From positions 515,091-579,090 of the forward strand of contig NZ_BCXJ01000004.1 in the NCBI RefSeq assembly GCF_001598215.1: a DNA stretch of 64,000 nucleotides, written 5' to 3'. Made by a program: the position numbers and the translations under genes. Source of the DNA: Shouchella clausii. GTDB lineage: Bacteria; Bacillota; Bacilli; Bacillales; Bacillaceae_D. Below the pieces are notes generated by a model that saw only the letters and a program-made list of their open reading frames with translations, searched no databases and was not told the origin of the DNA. Numbering within the stretch: the first letter of the stretch is position 1; each line of letters begins with the position of its first letter. This document shows, piece after piece, positions 43,727 through 56,138 of the stretch.

Positions 43727-43757
43727 AAAGAGAGAGGCTATCCATCCATCTCTCTTT
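43727..43757. terminator. Terminator between RibD-like and APH-like genes
   Basis: AAAGAGAGA (43727-43735) pairs with TCTCTCTTT (43749-43757) between convergent genes. Confidence 0.65.
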
Positions 43758-43764
43758 CAACTCG

Positions 43765-44619
43765 CTAATCTTGTAAGATTTCTTTAATTGTGAAATGAGC
43801 ATTTTGACGAACGTCATCGACTTCGGAATTATACGTAATTAACGCTTTCCATAAAGCCCACCCTTTCCCGCGATTCCACGTATCTGCATCAAGACCCATT
43901 TCCTCTTTAAATATGTTTCGGCTGTCTTTGTCAAAAAATGTCCATGCCATCACTAAATCGCATGCAGGGTCGCCTACACCTGAACTGCCGAAATCAATGA
44001 CACCAGCCAGTTTTCGGTTTTTGACTAATAAATTCCCTGGAGCCACGTCTCCATGCACCCACACTGACGGTTTGCTCCATTTTGAGCTTAATGCTTCTTT
44101 AAAAATTTGTGCACATGTTTTCCCATCGATTTGCTCGCCTAACGTTGCCATTGCCCTTTCTGTTTCACGTTTATAAACTGCTAAATCTCCGCCACGGAAA
44201 AAGTTATGTTTGCCTGCTAATGGGCCATTTTTACAGTCAATCGATTGCAGTTTTTTTAAGAAAGCAGCTAAATCAACGGCTAATTGTTGTAAATCAGTGT
44301 TGCTTCTGTCCAGAGTTTGGCCTTCAATCCATCGATTGACAGACCAAGAATACGGGTACAAACGAGAAGGCTTCCCTTTCGCAATTGGTACTGTTATTGG
44401 CAAGTCAAAATGAGGGGCAAGCATAGGCAACCATTTTGCCTCTTTCTCAACTTGAGGCGCGTATGCCTCATGACTAGGCAAGCGTATACTCATCGTATCG
44501 CCAAGGCGAAAAGTCCGATTGTCATGACCGCTTTTTTGCACATGTTTAATCTCTAGGTTTGACCACTCTGGAAACTGTTCATCGATTAATTTTCTCGCCA
44601 ATTCAATCGTCGGTTCCAT
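43765..44619 (-). CDS. Aminoglycoside phosphotransferase-family kinase
   Basis: 284 residues with the APH/choline-kinase fold. Catalytic loop WVHGDVAPGNLL (D near 192), metal site GVIDFGSSGVGDPACDLVMAW, and an N-lobe with GHDNRTFRLGDTMSIRLP. Kinase residues are intact, so it probably phosphorylates a small alcohol or aminoglycoside; antibiotic resistance cannot be claimed. GGAGGG precedes ATG. Isolated gene. Confidence 0.85.
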   Translation of the reverse strand: MEPTIELARKLIDEQFPEWSNLEIKHVQKSGHDNRTFRLGDTMSIRLPSHEAYAPQVEKEAKWLPMLAPHFDLPITVPIAKGKPSRLYPYSWSVNRWIEGQTLDRSNTDLQQLAVDLAAFLKKLQSIDCKNGPLAGKHNFFRGGDLAVYKRETERAMATLGEQIDGKTCAQIFKEALSSKWSKPSVWVHGDVAPGNLLVKNRKLAGVIDFGSSGVGDPACDLVMAWTFFDKDSRNIFKEEMGLDADTWNRGKGWALWKALITYNSEVDDVRQNAHFTIKEILQD

Positions 44620-44791
44620 AAGCCCTCCATTTTATAACAGATATTATTTCAGAAGCCATAAGCCTATCTGCTTGTCTTGTATTTTTCATACGACCACCCC
44701 TAATTTGTCTTTCACCTAGATTCGCTTTACAGCGATGACGTTCCTCCCACTACCCAAAGCCCTGTTCTTCTGTTTAGCTCTGTTTCATCGT

Positions 44792-45661
44792 TCAACGATC
44801 ATAAACACGCCTTGCTTCTTTTAGAAAGGCTTGCACTGCTGGAGATATTTTGCTGCTGTTAAACGCTAAAGATATATCACGTACATTTTTGACCGCTAGA
44901 TCCCTATACTTTAGTTGACTATGAGTTTTTAGGAATAATTTTGAGCCAATCGTGATACCAAGCCCTTCTTTCACTAAGTTTGCAATTGTTGTGCAATCTT
45001 GCACTTCAAAACAAATATTGGGCTCTATATGAGCATCTTTAAATATTTCGAATATATATGGCGCATACATGCCTTTTGGCATAATGAATGGTTCATTGGC
45101 AATATCCTTAATCGTTACAGACTCGTACTTATTTAAAAAATGCCGCTCAGAAAAAGCAACGACAATGTCATCCTTAACGAGCGGCAGCGTTTCATACGCT
45201 GTTGTCTCATTAGTCTCTATAATAAACCCGACATCAACGACCCCTGATTCTAACCAATCGTTTATTTCTTCATAAGTGCCTTCAAAAAGTACAAATTCGA
45301 TATTCGGATACTTTCTCTGAAATTGAGCTAGTATCTTCGGTAGTAAACAAGCCGATGCGCTATAAAAAATGCCAAGGCGGACTGTGCCTTTCTCTATGTT
45401 AGAGGCAAAAGCAATTTCTTGATTTATTTTTTCAATCCGACTTACTATTTCCCTCATGTGAATAACCGTTTTCTGGCCTATTTCCGTAAGGCGCAACCCT
45501 TTTTTCTTGTCTCTAATTAATAACGATACACCCCATTCTGATTCAAGACTTGACACCGCATGACTAACAGCAGGTTGAGTCATGTTTAATTTTTTTGCTG
45601 CTTTCGTAAAACTCCCTAAATCCACGACAGTCGTGAAAACTTCAAATCTAGAAATGGTCAT
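44792..45661 (-). CDS. LysR-family transcriptional regulator
   Basis: 289 residues. N-terminal winged HTH RFEVFTTVVDLGSFTKAAKKLNMTQPAVSHAVSSLE, then a substrate-binding-like effector domain from about 90. Divergent from the MFS gene with 97 bases between them, the usual arrangement when the regulator controls the neighbour. AAGGAGAT lies rather far (about 14 bases) from ATG. Confidence 0.9.
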   Translation of the reverse strand: MTISRFEVFTTVVDLGSFTKAAKKLNMTQPAVSHAVSSLESEWGVSLLIRDKKKGLRLTEIGQKTVIHMREIVSRIEKINQEIAFASNIEKGTVRLGIFYSASACLLPKILAQFQRKYPNIEFVLFEGTYEEINDWLESGVVDVGFIIETNETTAYETLPLVKDDIVVAFSERHFLNKYESVTIKDIANEPFIMPKGMYAPYIFEIFKDAHIEPNICFEVQDCTTIANLVKEGLGITIGSKLFLKTHSQLKYRDLAVKNVRDISLAFNSSKISPAVQAFLKEARRVYDR

Positions 45662-45666
45662 AAGTA

Positions 45667-45713
45667 TTTGTTCATCTCCTTAATAAAAATTTAGCATTTT
45701 ATTTATGAACAAA
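45667..45713. promoter_or_regulatory. Inverted repeat between LysR and MFS genes
   Basis: TTTGTTCAT (45667-45675) and ATGAACAAA (45705-45713) are perfect 9-base inverted repeats 29 bases apart, a spacing that could hold two LysR sites. The left arm lies close to the LysR start. Confidence 0.45.
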
Positions 45714-45758
45714 CAACATATAAACTGGAACACATAATGGAAGTAAGGGAGAGTGCAT

Positions 45759-46937
45759 ATGAACAGATTATTAACATATTTGCTAGCTCTTGGTGCATTT
45801 CTAACAGGCACTGCTGAGTTTATAGTATCAGGTATATTGGAAATCATCGCCGCCGATTTTGGCGTTTCCATTTCAGCGGCTGGGCAATTATTAACTTTTT
45901 ACTCGCTAGCATACGCCTTTGGGGCGCTTGTTTTAGTCTTAGCAACCGCCAAGTACAACCGAAAAAACATGCTTTTGCTTTCGCTCGCTCTCTTTTTCGT
46001 ATCAAATTTAATCGCCTTTTTGAGTGTTAATTATTGGATGCTGCTAATGGCACGGATGATGATGGCTATGAGTGGCGGACTTTATATTGTCATTGCTACT
46101 CATTATGCTTCAAGCCTAGCAGTCCCAGAAAAACGAGGGAATGCAATGGCGATCGTACTCACTGGATTTACATTATCTTTGGTTGTTGGTGTCCCTATCG
46201 GCACGTTTGCGTCTGCGTATGTAGACTGGCGTTACACATACTTATTTTTAGCCTTTATCACATTGATTACACTTATCTTTTTAATGCGCCTTATCCCTTC
46301 TAAAGAAGGAAACCCAGGCACACCCCTTAAACAGCAACTGCGCATTCTAAGTGATAAACGGTTACTTACTGGTTTGACCGTAACGATTCTCTGGATTTTA
46401 GGGTACACACTATTATTTGCCTATATTGCCCCGTTCTTGAGCAAAACGGCTCATTTTTCTATTGAACAAATCAGTAGTGCGCTATTTCTCCTTGGTTTAT
46501 TCGCCTTAATAGGATCACGTGTTGGCGGATTTGCTGTTGATCGGTGGGGACCCAAAAAAACAATAAGCATCAGTTTAATGGTTCATACGCTTGCCTTAAT
46601 AAGCATGTTTTTCGCCGTAAACAGGCCAAATATACTATTATTAACGATCATGATATGGGGGGCAGCGACCTGGACTACGACACCTGCAAACCAATATTAT
46701 TTAACGTCGTTAAAACCACGTTCTTCCGAGATCGTATTAAGCTTTCATACCGCTTTGATGAACATCGGTATGACGTTAGGGGCTGCCTTTGGCGGTTCGG
46801 TTATTGCTTCTTTCCCAATAACTTATTTAACCTTGATCGCGTCTTTGTTTGTTTTTTTGGCTTTCATCACAGCTACGATCTCATTCCGCTTACATCATCA
46901 GGAACGAAGTCGTTTACGTTCCGGACAAGATAGATAG
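45759..46937 (+). CDS. MFS efflux transporter (AraJ/DHA1-like)
   Basis: 392 residues, twelve predicted membrane segments. LLALGAFLTGTAEFIVSGILEIIAADFGVSISAAGQLLTFYSLAYAFGALV is the DHA1 family N terminus; the A-motif loop is weak (ATAKYNRKN); motif C is FTLSLVVGVPIGTFAS. Probably exports a small molecule or sugar-like compound. ATG 45759 with GGGAGAG upstream. Likely controlled by the divergent LysR. Confidence 0.88.
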   Translation: MNRLLTYLLALGAFLTGTAEFIVSGILEIIAADFGVSISAAGQLLTFYSLAYAFGALVLVLATAKYNRKNMLLLSLALFFVSNLIAFLSVNYWMLLMARMMMAMSGGLYIVIATHYASSLAVPEKRGNAMAIVLTGFTLSLVVGVPIGTFASAYVDWRYTYLFLAFITLITLIFLMRLIPSKEGNPGTPLKQQLRILSDKRLLTGLTVTILWILGYTLLFAYIAPFLSKTAHFSIEQISSALFLLGLFALIGSRVGGFAVDRWGPKKTISISLMVHTLALISMFFAVNRPNILLLTIMIWGAATWTTTPANQYYLTSLKPRSSEIVLSFHTALMNIGMTLGAAFGGSVIASFPITYLTLIASLFVFLAFITATISFRLHHQERSRLRSGQDR

Positions 46938-47006
46938 CTGCAAGATAATCAATAGATACAACTGTCTTCCAATCGTTCTATTGTGGGTTTGTAATGCTCA
47001 CAAACG

Positions 47007-47043
47007 AAAAGCCTGCCAAGCGCTTTACAGCGTTTAGCAGGCT
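47007..47043 (-). terminator. Terminator after the iron-binding lipoprotein gene
   Basis: AGCCTGC (47010-47016) pairs with GCAGGCT (47037-47043), extended by AAGCGCT/AGCGTTT; TTTT follows on the minus strand. Confidence 0.8.
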
Positions 47044-47053
47044 GTGCATTTCA

Positions 47054-48037
47054 TTACTCCAATGCTTTTACCACTTGTTCGAGCCCGTACGATTGCCCAA
47101 TTGGCCCATAGCCAAGGGCAAGTTCGCCATTCATTTCATACACTTGGCCTTTTTCTACCGCTTGCAGGCTGTTCCATACATTCGTCTCTTCCCATTCACT
47201 AATGATTGAAGAAGAGGAGTCGCTGTCTCCTTGAAAATAGCCAATGAAAAGATGGTCGGGGTTTAATTCGCTTATCCCTTCAAGAGAGATTTCTGCCCCT
47301 TCTTTCATGATTGGTGCATCTGCAACAGGCAGCCCCAACTGGTCATAGTACAATGGCAAATAGTTCGTACCTTGCAGCCAAGCTGTTGCTTCTCGTGCTT
47401 GCAAAAAAGCCACTTCGCCTTCTGTATTTACTAATTTTTCGCGCCCTTCCGCGACTTTTTCTTCAAAAGAACGAATAAATGATTCAGCGGCATCTTCCTG
47501 GCCAAGAATCTCGCCAAACAAAGACACAAGCGCAGGCCAATCTCCCCACACGTTGACTTCTTCCTCATCCACGACAAAAACAGGCGCAATTTGCTGCAAT
47601 TGGTCGATATTCTCATTTACTTGGTTCCCTGCAATAATGAGGTCTGGTTCATAGGCAAGCAACGCTTCCAAATTGACTTGCTGATTTTCGCCAACCACTT
47701 CCAGCTCGTCGAACGATTCTACATAAGGCTCGTACACTTCCGTTTTTAATACAGATTGTTCTTCTGAGAAAGGCAGCACCACCGCAGCGGAAGGCGTGTC
47801 AAAAAGCAAAAAAGAATCGACAAATCCCCAATGGGCAATTGCTACTTTTTGCGGCGCTTTTTCAAGTGTAAAGTCTCCGTTTGCATCTTCCAATGTTCGC
47901 GGAAACGCGCTTGAGACAGTGGGCTCACTGCTTTTTTCTGTATCGTCATTGGCATCGTTATCAACATTACCTGCACAAGCTCCTAGAAGCACTAGCGGCA
48001 AAAGGCTTAAAGCAAGTGATTTAAGTGAATGGTGCAT
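47054..48037 (-). CDS. Iron-siderophore ABC substrate-binding lipoprotein
   Basis: 327 residues: lipoprotein signal ending LLGAC (Cys21), then a class III binding fold: PQKVAIAHWGFVDSFLLFDTPSAAV, VNLEALLAYEPDLIIAGNQVNENIDQLQQIAPVF, and SLQAVEKGQVYEMN. Captures ferric siderophore or citrate at the membrane. A perfect Fur box lies upstream. No permease or ATPase is adjacent, as is common for such proteins in bacilli. Confidence 0.9.
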   Translation of the reverse strand: MHHSLKSLALSLLPLVLLGACAGNVDNDANDDTEKSSEPTVSSAFPRTLEDANGDFTLEKAPQKVAIAHWGFVDSFLLFDTPSAAVVLPFSEEQSVLKTEVYEPYVESFDELEVVGENQQVNLEALLAYEPDLIIAGNQVNENIDQLQQIAPVFVVDEEEVNVWGDWPALVSLFGEILGQEDAAESFIRSFEEKVAEGREKLVNTEGEVAFLQAREATAWLQGTNYLPLYYDQLGLPVADAPIMKEGAEISLEGISELNPDHLFIGYFQGDSDSSSSIISEWEETNVWNSLQAVEKGQVYEMNGELALGYGPIGQSYGLEQVVKALE

Positions 48038-48071
48038 AAAGTACGTTCCTTTCGTTCTTATCTATTAATAG

Positions 48072-48086
48072 TGATAATCATTATCA
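48072..48086. promoter_or_regulatory. Fur box
   Basis: TGATAATCATTATCA is a perfect 7-1-7 inverted repeat matching the Bacillus Fur consensus, 34 bases before the lipoprotein start. Iron repression is expected. Confidence 0.9.
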
Positions 48087-48148
48087 TTTAAAATGATAAC
48101 AAGGAATGACTTTATGTAAAATAGACAGTTTCCTGTTTTACAGATGGA

Positions 48149-48967
48149 TTATTTCTTCATTTCCAGGCGAACGTAGCTTGGAGCGACTCCAAACTGCTTT
48201 TTAAACAACCTGCTAAAATAATAGGGATCCTGATACCCGACGCTGCGGGCAACCGCACTGACAGTAAACGCCCCTGTCATTAGTAGTTGGTGGGCTCGCT
48301 TCATACGGCAATGGATCACATAGTCAATCGGACCAACTCCTGTGCATTTACGGAAAGCGGCAGAAAAATATTTAGGCGCCATATTGTAACGGGCAGCCAA
48401 TTGCCGTAATGTTAACGGTTCATGGTAATGGGCATGGATATAACGGATTGTCTCTTCCATCGCTTCGCTGTTTTTAGGCTTCTGCTGCAACTGTGCTAAT
48501 CGAAGGACATTTGCAAGCAATTGGTAGAACAGCGCTTTTTTTTGCAGTGCCGCTATCTCCCCTGGCGCCGCATCAGCTTGCAAAAGCTCATCAATCATTT
48601 GCAACACACTCGGTTCAAATAGGTACTCCAGTTGGTGGGCTTTTTGAAACAAAGTTGCCTCTGGCAAGCGTCTGTCTGGCAAAAAGTGAACAAGCGCGTA
48701 TTCACAGCCCGTTTCACCGACTTCTAACTCTAAACGCATTTGATAACCACCGATGATTGCTTTCCCTTGGCTGACTTCGATTGAATTAGAACCGTTAAAT
48801 GTAAAACGTGCGCTACCTCGAAGCCCAAGAATAAGCCCGCCATAAGCCGTTGGCTGGTCAACATGGCCACGATAAAGGCGATTGGCTTCAAGCCTGCTCT
48901 TATATACTCCATAAACATGGATAGGTGTGTACGCAAAAGCTTTTGCCAACTGGTTATACCGTTCCAT
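48149..48967 (-). CDS. AraC-family regulator
   Basis: 272 residues: N-terminal cupin-like sensor (about 1-150) and C-terminal two-HTH AraC domain (EPLTLRQLAARYNMAPKYFSAAFRKCTGVGPIDYVIHCRMKRA and SVGYQDPYYFSRLFKKQFGVAPSYVR). It sits directly upstream of the siderophore-binding gene, as B. subtilis Btr does for its own uptake genes. It lacks the FhuD-like domain of Btr, so the ligand would bind the cupin domain. AGAGGTG before ATG. Confidence 0.88.
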   Translation of the reverse strand: MERYNQLAKAFAYTPIHVYGVYKSRLEANRLYRGHVDQPTAYGGLILGLRGSARFTFNGSNSIEVSQGKAIIGGYQMRLELEVGETGCEYALVHFLPDRRLPEATLFQKAHQLEYLFEPSVLQMIDELLQADAAPGEIAALQKKALFYQLLANVLRLAQLQQKPKNSEAMEETIRYIHAHYHEPLTLRQLAARYNMAPKYFSAAFRKCTGVGPIDYVIHCRMKRAHQLLMTGAFTVSAVARSVGYQDPYYFSRLFKKQFGVAPSYVRLEMKK

Positions 48968-49097
48968 GCAAACACCTCTTTTCTTGCTTTATGCTCCTTA
49001 GCGTAATTGTTTACCGCTGCTCTGTCCATAGCAATAACTGGATGATATTTTCCTTGAAAGTCGCCTGGGTCGTTACAGCGATTCAGGCCTAGCGGTC

Positions 49098-49132
49098 AAA
49101 AAAAGGAGAGTGATCATCACTCTCCTTTTTTT
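49098..49132. terminator. Terminator after the aldo/keto reductase gene
   Basis: AAAAAAAGGAGAGTGA and TCACTCTCCTTTTTTT form a long perfect stem with A and T runs on both sides. Confidence 0.93.
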
Positions 49133-49134
49133 GA

Positions 49135-50124
49135 TCATTTATCGCTGCCTACGATCGAATCAATTGCATTTAATTCTTCTGGGCTAAACGATAAATTGTT
49201 CAATGCAGCTACATTTTCTTCGATTTGTTCGATGGAACTCGCCCCGATTAAAGCAGACGTGACACGGCCATCTCTTAATACCCATGCTAAAGCAAACTGG
49301 GCCATTGTTTGCCCGCGGTTTTCGGCAATTTTATGAAGCTCTTTTACTTTCCCTACCTGCTCCTCGGTCACATTTGCTTTAAACCATTCGTTTTTAGCCG
49401 CTCTGGAGCCTTCTGGAATGGCGCGTAAGTATTTCGAAGTTAAGAGACCCATCGCCAGCGGCGCAAAAGCGACAGTGCCAATTCCTTCTTCAGCGAGGAC
49501 ATCTTGCAGCCCTCCCTCAATCCAACGGTTCAACATCGAATACGAAGGCTGGTTAACGACACAAGGCGTGCCCAACTGTTTTAAAATCGTGGCCGCCTGT
49601 TTTGTTTCTTTAGGCCCGTAATTTGATAAGCCAATATAGAGCGCCTTCCCTTGGCGGACAATGGCGTCGAGTGCAGCCATTGTCTCTTCCAGCGGCGTGT
49701 TTGGATCATAGCGATGATGATAGAAAATATCGACATAATCAACTTTTAGCCGTTTTAGGCTTTGGTTAAGGCTAGCGATGAGATACTTTCTTGAACCGCC
49801 ATCCCCGTATGGGCCAGGCCACATGTCATAGCCTGCTTTCGTCGAAATAATGAGTTCATCCCGATAGCGATTTAGTTCACTGTTTAGTATCGTGCCCATT
49901 GCTGTTTCGGCAGAACCAGGAGGAGGGCCATAATTGTTGGCCAAGTCAAAATGAGTAATCCCTAAATCAAACGCACGAAAAATTTTTTCTTTTACTTTAG
50001 CCTGGCTCGTGTCGGCGCCAAAGTTTTGCCACAATCCCAATGAAATAGCTGGAAGCTTCAAGCCGCTTTTTCCGCATTGGTTGTATATCATATCATCATA
50101 ACGTGAAGACGTTGCTGTATACAT
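49135..50124 (-). CDS. Aldo/keto reductase (YghZ-like)
   Basis: 329 residues, TIM-barrel NADPH oxidoreductase. FDLANNYGPPPGSAETAMG, with the tyrosine, and the later YHHRYDPNTPLEETM carry the catalytic tetrad region; LSNYGPKETKQAA and ALIGASSIEQIEENV bind the cofactor. The NNYGPPPGSAE motif is shared with L-glyceraldehyde-3-phosphate reductase (YghZ/Gpr) and Kv-beta-like proteins. AAGGAG is about 11 bases before ATG 50124. Detoxification of small aldehydes is a fair inference. Confidence 0.88.
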   Translation of the reverse strand: MYTATSSRYDDMIYNQCGKSGLKLPAISLGLWQNFGADTSQAKVKEKIFRAFDLGITHFDLANNYGPPPGSAETAMGTILNSELNRYRDELIISTKAGYDMWPGPYGDGGSRKYLIASLNQSLKRLKVDYVDIFYHHRYDPNTPLEETMAALDAIVRQGKALYIGLSNYGPKETKQAATILKQLGTPCVVNQPSYSMLNRWIEGGLQDVLAEEGIGTVAFAPLAMGLLTSKYLRAIPEGSRAAKNEWFKANVTEEQVGKVKELHKIAENRGQTMAQFALAWVLRDGRVTSALIGASSIEQIEENVAALNNLSFSPEELNAIDSIVGSDK

Positions 50125-50236
50125 AGAGCAGGACACTCCTTTTTGTTATACTTTAGCATGGCTTGGGCACGGCGTATATGGCTATGTGATGCATGATGGC
50201 ATTTTCGTAAGCGCTTTACTCATTCATCGTTTACAG

Positions 50237-50971
50237 TTATGGCTTTTGCGCAGAAATAATTAAGAACATTGGCCTTCTCCATTCATCTTTCATTTCCTGG
50301 CTAAGGGCAGACTTGTCCTCAGAAGGAGTGGGCTCTTTAACAGCGTTGATTCGAAAACCAGCCTCTATCAAATCATTGATATAGGTCGAAAGTGTACGAT
50401 GGTACTTAATCACATGTTCAGCTAAAAAAGACGTTTCCCTCATTCCTTCTAATTGGTAATGGTCAACAGGCCAATGCTGGCGGTTCCCTTGGTGATCGTA
50501 ACACCAATCTTGTTGGTGGCGAGAAGTAAAAATCGGGTGTTCTACTGAAAAGACGAATGTCCCCTCGGCTTTTAGCCAATCGTAAACGTTCTTGCAAATT
50601 GGCCTAAAGGACTTGATATAGTGGAAAGCGAGCGAACTGATGACGACATCGAACTGTGCCCTTGGGAAATCGATGTCTTCGATCGCCATGTTTAAATAAG
50701 AAATGAACGGGTCATTTGTTGTTTCACGTGCTTTTTCCAGCATGTTTTCTGATAAATCAACGCCTACTACAGAGCGTGCCTGTTGTTCCCTGGCATAGCG
50801 GCAATGCCAGCCAAAACCGCAGCCTAAGTCAAGCACTGCTTTCCCCCGCATATCAGGTAATAGTGCCTTTAGCACATGCCATTCCCCTGCACCGGCAAGC
50901 CCTTTTACAGAGCGAGGCATTTTTTCATAAGCGGCAAAGAACGCCTTATCGTCATACTTATTCTGCTTCAT
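50237..50971 (-). CDS. Class I SAM-dependent methyltransferase
   Basis: 244 residues. Motif I AVLDLGCGFGWHCRYA, motif II VVGVDLSENMLEKA, and FDVVISSLAFHYI (motif IV) are clear. Substrate unknown; the EHPIFTSRHQQDW stretch resembles small-molecule methyltransferases of the UbiE/COQ5-like group. GGAGACGG precedes ATG. Isolated gene with no clear partner. Confidence 0.88.
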   Translation of the reverse strand: MKQNKYDDKAFFAAYEKMPRSVKGLAGAGEWHVLKALLPDMRGKAVLDLGCGFGWHCRYAREQQARSVVGVDLSENMLEKARETTNDPFISYLNMAIEDIDFPRAQFDVVISSLAFHYIKSFRPICKNVYDWLKAEGTFVFSVEHPIFTSRHQQDWCYDHQGNRQHWPVDHYQLEGMRETSFLAEHVIKYHRTLSTYINDLIEAGFRINAVKEPTPSEDKSALSQEMKDEWRRPMFLIISAQKP

Positions 50972-51070
50972 TCGTCCGTCTCCTCTTCCTTCCTAGCCAG
51001 CGCCATTGTTTGATTTTGAGCAACTGCACGCAGCACTTCCCTTTATTATAAATCAACCTTGTAGCACTGC

Positions 51071-51105
51071 AAAAAAGCGACTTGAGCTTAAAACTCAAGT
51101 CGCTT
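51071..51105 (-). terminator. Terminator of the licT-bgl operon
   Basis: AAGCGACTTGAG (51075-51086) pairs perfectly with CTCAAGTCGCTT (51094-51105), T6 follows on the minus strand. Confidence 0.93.
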
Positions 51106-51112
51106 GTAGTAG

Positions 51113-52525
<1,413 letters not shown>

Positions 52526-52562
52526 TCACCTCGTATGATTTAATCGTTTACCGAAAAATGTC

Positions 52563-54050
<1,488 letters not shown>

Positions 54051-54069
54051 CTAGCTCCTGTGTAAAAGC

Positions 54070-56007
54070 TTATTTTTTTTCTAATGTGAGGAAATGGTCT
54101 CCTACTTGGACATTGGTCTCTTCAGTCGTTATAACCGTGTAGTGCTCGTGGTTGGTTACAACAATTGGTGTATCGAGCATAAATCCTGCTTGTTGAATTT
54201 TATCAATATCAAACTCCATTAACAATTGGCCTTTCTCAACGCGCTCTCCTTGTTTCACATGGGACGAGAAGTACTGTCCTTGTAATTGAACCGTATCCAT
54301 TCCAACATGGATTAATAGTTCAGCCCCTTTATCAGTCGTCATCCCAATCGCATGATTCGTTGGAAAGAGAGCAGTAACCGTTCCATTTGCAGGTGCAAAT
54401 ACTTTCCCTTCTGTCGGCAGAATAGCGATCCCTTTGCCAAGTGCAGACGATGCGAATGCTTCATCTTTAATACGTTCTAGTGGTATAGCCTTTCCCTTTA
54501 ATGGGCTAGCAAGGGTTTCCGCTTCTACTTCCTTGGCAACCGTTTTCTCTACAGTAGCATCTGGAGAGGCAGATTCAGTATTAGCGCCACGTTCAACTGG
54601 TGTTTCCTCTTTATTAATGCCAGCAAACAAATACGTCAGGATAAAACCAATTCCGAACGCGACAGGCATAGAAATAATCGCTCCCCAAAAGCCAGTGTCA
54701 ATCCCTTCTGGCCCAATGAAAGCGGGGATTTGGAAAATACCTAGCCCACCAATCATATAGCCGGCGCCGCCAAAGAAGCCAATAATTGCACCGCCGATGC
54801 CTGCTCCTACTAAACTAAAGATAAACGGCTTTTTCTTCGGTAGTGTGATCCCATAAATAGCAGGCTCTGTTACACCAAAGATTCCCGAGATAAAGGCAGG
54901 AATACTTAATGATTTAAGTTTTTGGTTGTTTGTTCTGATCCAAACAGCAAGAACAGCGCCGATTTGGGCAAAGGAAGCGGCAAAAATCATCGCTAATATA
55001 GGGTCAGAGCCTGTTGATACGAGATTATTAATCGCGATCGGGATAAGCCCCCAGTGCAATCCAAAAATGACGATCACTTGCCAGAAAGCGCCTAGCACCA
55101 ATCCCGCGATGGTCGGACTTAATTCATAAACGAAAATGGTTCCTTGGCCTAATAGCTGGCTAGCCCAAGTCGCAATTGGCCCAATGATTATAAACGTCAA
55201 CGGGACAACGACCAAAAGTGTAAAAAATGGAACTAAAAATGTTTTAACGACATCTGGAATCACTTTTCTAAAGAAGCGTTCTACTTTTGAGGCAAAAAAT
55301 GCCGCAAGGATAATCGGGACAACGGATGTTGCATAACTCATTAGAATAACAGGAATTCCTAAAAAGGTAATATAAACAGGAGACTCAAAAATCGTTCCTG
55401 CAAATAATACATAAAGTGGATCTCCTTCCATTAAGCTTTCAACAGCAGGGTAAACGAGGGAAGCGCCAATCGCAATTCCGATAAAGGGCGTCCCGCCAAA
55501 CTTTTTAATGGCCGTATAGCCAAGAAAAATGGGGAAGAAATGAAACAACGAATCGCCGACAATGTTTAGTATTTGATACGTGCCATCGGCTTCCTCTAAC
55601 CATCCTACTGCCAGAAATAGCGCGTTGAAGCCTTTGATCATCCCTGTTGCCGCTAAAACGCCAAGGATGGGTGTGAAGATGCTGGCAATAACGTCTATAA
55701 AGCGATTAAACAAGTTCCCACTTTTTTCTTGTTCATCATCATCCACTTGTCCGACGTTTGCGAAGCCGCCGACTTCTACGACAGCTTTATAAACGTCGGG
55801 AACATGGTTGCCGATAACCACTTGGTATTGGCCGCCACTTTGCATGACGGTCACAACGCCGTCCATGTTTTTTAACGCTTCCGTTTGTGCTTTGCCCTCA
55901 TCTTTTAACTTAAAGCGCAAGCGCGTAATACAATGAACGACATTGTTTACATTTTCTTTGCCGCCAACTTTTTCAATAATATCCTTTGCTAACTGCTCGT
56001 ACTTCAT
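54070..56007 (-). CDS. bglP: Beta-glucoside PTS permease EIIBCA
   Basis: 645 residues. EIIB with C26 in NVVHCITRLRFKLKD; EIIC membrane domain about 100-470 (FTPILGVLAATGMIKGFNALF, IFGVTEPAIYGITLPKKKPF); EIIA at the C terminus with HVGMDTVQLQG (phosphoryl histidine in LLIHVGMD). It imports and phosphorylates aryl-beta-glucosides, and in the absence of sugar it dephosphorylates or inhibits LicT. Expression depends on the RAT/terminator 83-110 bases upstream. Confidence 0.93.
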   Translation of the reverse strand: MKYEQLAKDIIEKVGGKENVNNVVHCITRLRFKLKDEGKAQTEALKNMDGVVTVMQSGGQYQVVIGNHVPDVYKAVVEVGGFANVGQVDDDEQEKSGNLFNRFIDVIASIFTPILGVLAATGMIKGFNALFLAVGWLEEADGTYQILNIVGDSLFHFFPIFLGYTAIKKFGGTPFIGIAIGASLVYPAVESLMEGDPLYVLFAGTIFESPVYITFLGIPVILMSYATSVVPIILAAFFASKVERFFRKVIPDVVKTFLVPFFTLLVVVPLTFIIIGPIATWASQLLGQGTIFVYELSPTIAGLVLGAFWQVIVIFGLHWGLIPIAINNLVSTGSDPILAMIFAASFAQIGAVLAVWIRTNNQKLKSLSIPAFISGIFGVTEPAIYGITLPKKKPFIFSLVGAGIGGAIIGFFGGAGYMIGGLGIFQIPAFIGPEGIDTGFWGAIISMPVAFGIGFILTYLFAGINKEETPVERGANTESASPDATVEKTVAKEVEAETLASPLKGKAIPLERIKDEAFASSALGKGIAILPTEGKVFAPANGTVTALFPTNHAIGMTTDKGAELLIHVGMDTVQLQGQYFSSHVKQGERVEKGQLLMEFDIDKIQQAGFMLDTPIVVTNHEHYTVITTEETNVQVGDHFLTLEKK

Positions 56008-56042
56008 ATGAACCAGCTCTTTTCATTTTGTACTTGGTAACT

Positions 56043-56094
56043 AAAAAAACCTGAACCAATTTGCATCATAGTGTTTGCAAATTAGGTCAGGTTA
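56043..56094 (-). terminator. Conditional terminator between licT and bglP
   Basis: On the minus strand AACCTGACCTAATTTGCA pairs with TGCAAATTGGTTCAGGTT, one wobble and one mismatch apart, followed by T7. Its 5' arm overlaps the RAT at 56090-56116, so LicT binding prevents its formation. Confidence 0.88.
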
Positions 56095-56116
56095 TGCCCA
56101 CTGAAGGTAACATTCC
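56090..56116 (-). promoter_or_regulatory. RAT antiterminator target before bglP
   Basis: Minus-strand GGAATGTTACC, 4-base loop, GTGGGCATAACC: the RAT pattern for the LicT family. Placed just before the terminator stem. Confidence 0.8.
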
Positions 56117-56138
56117 ATCCATTCATATTCTCATTGAT

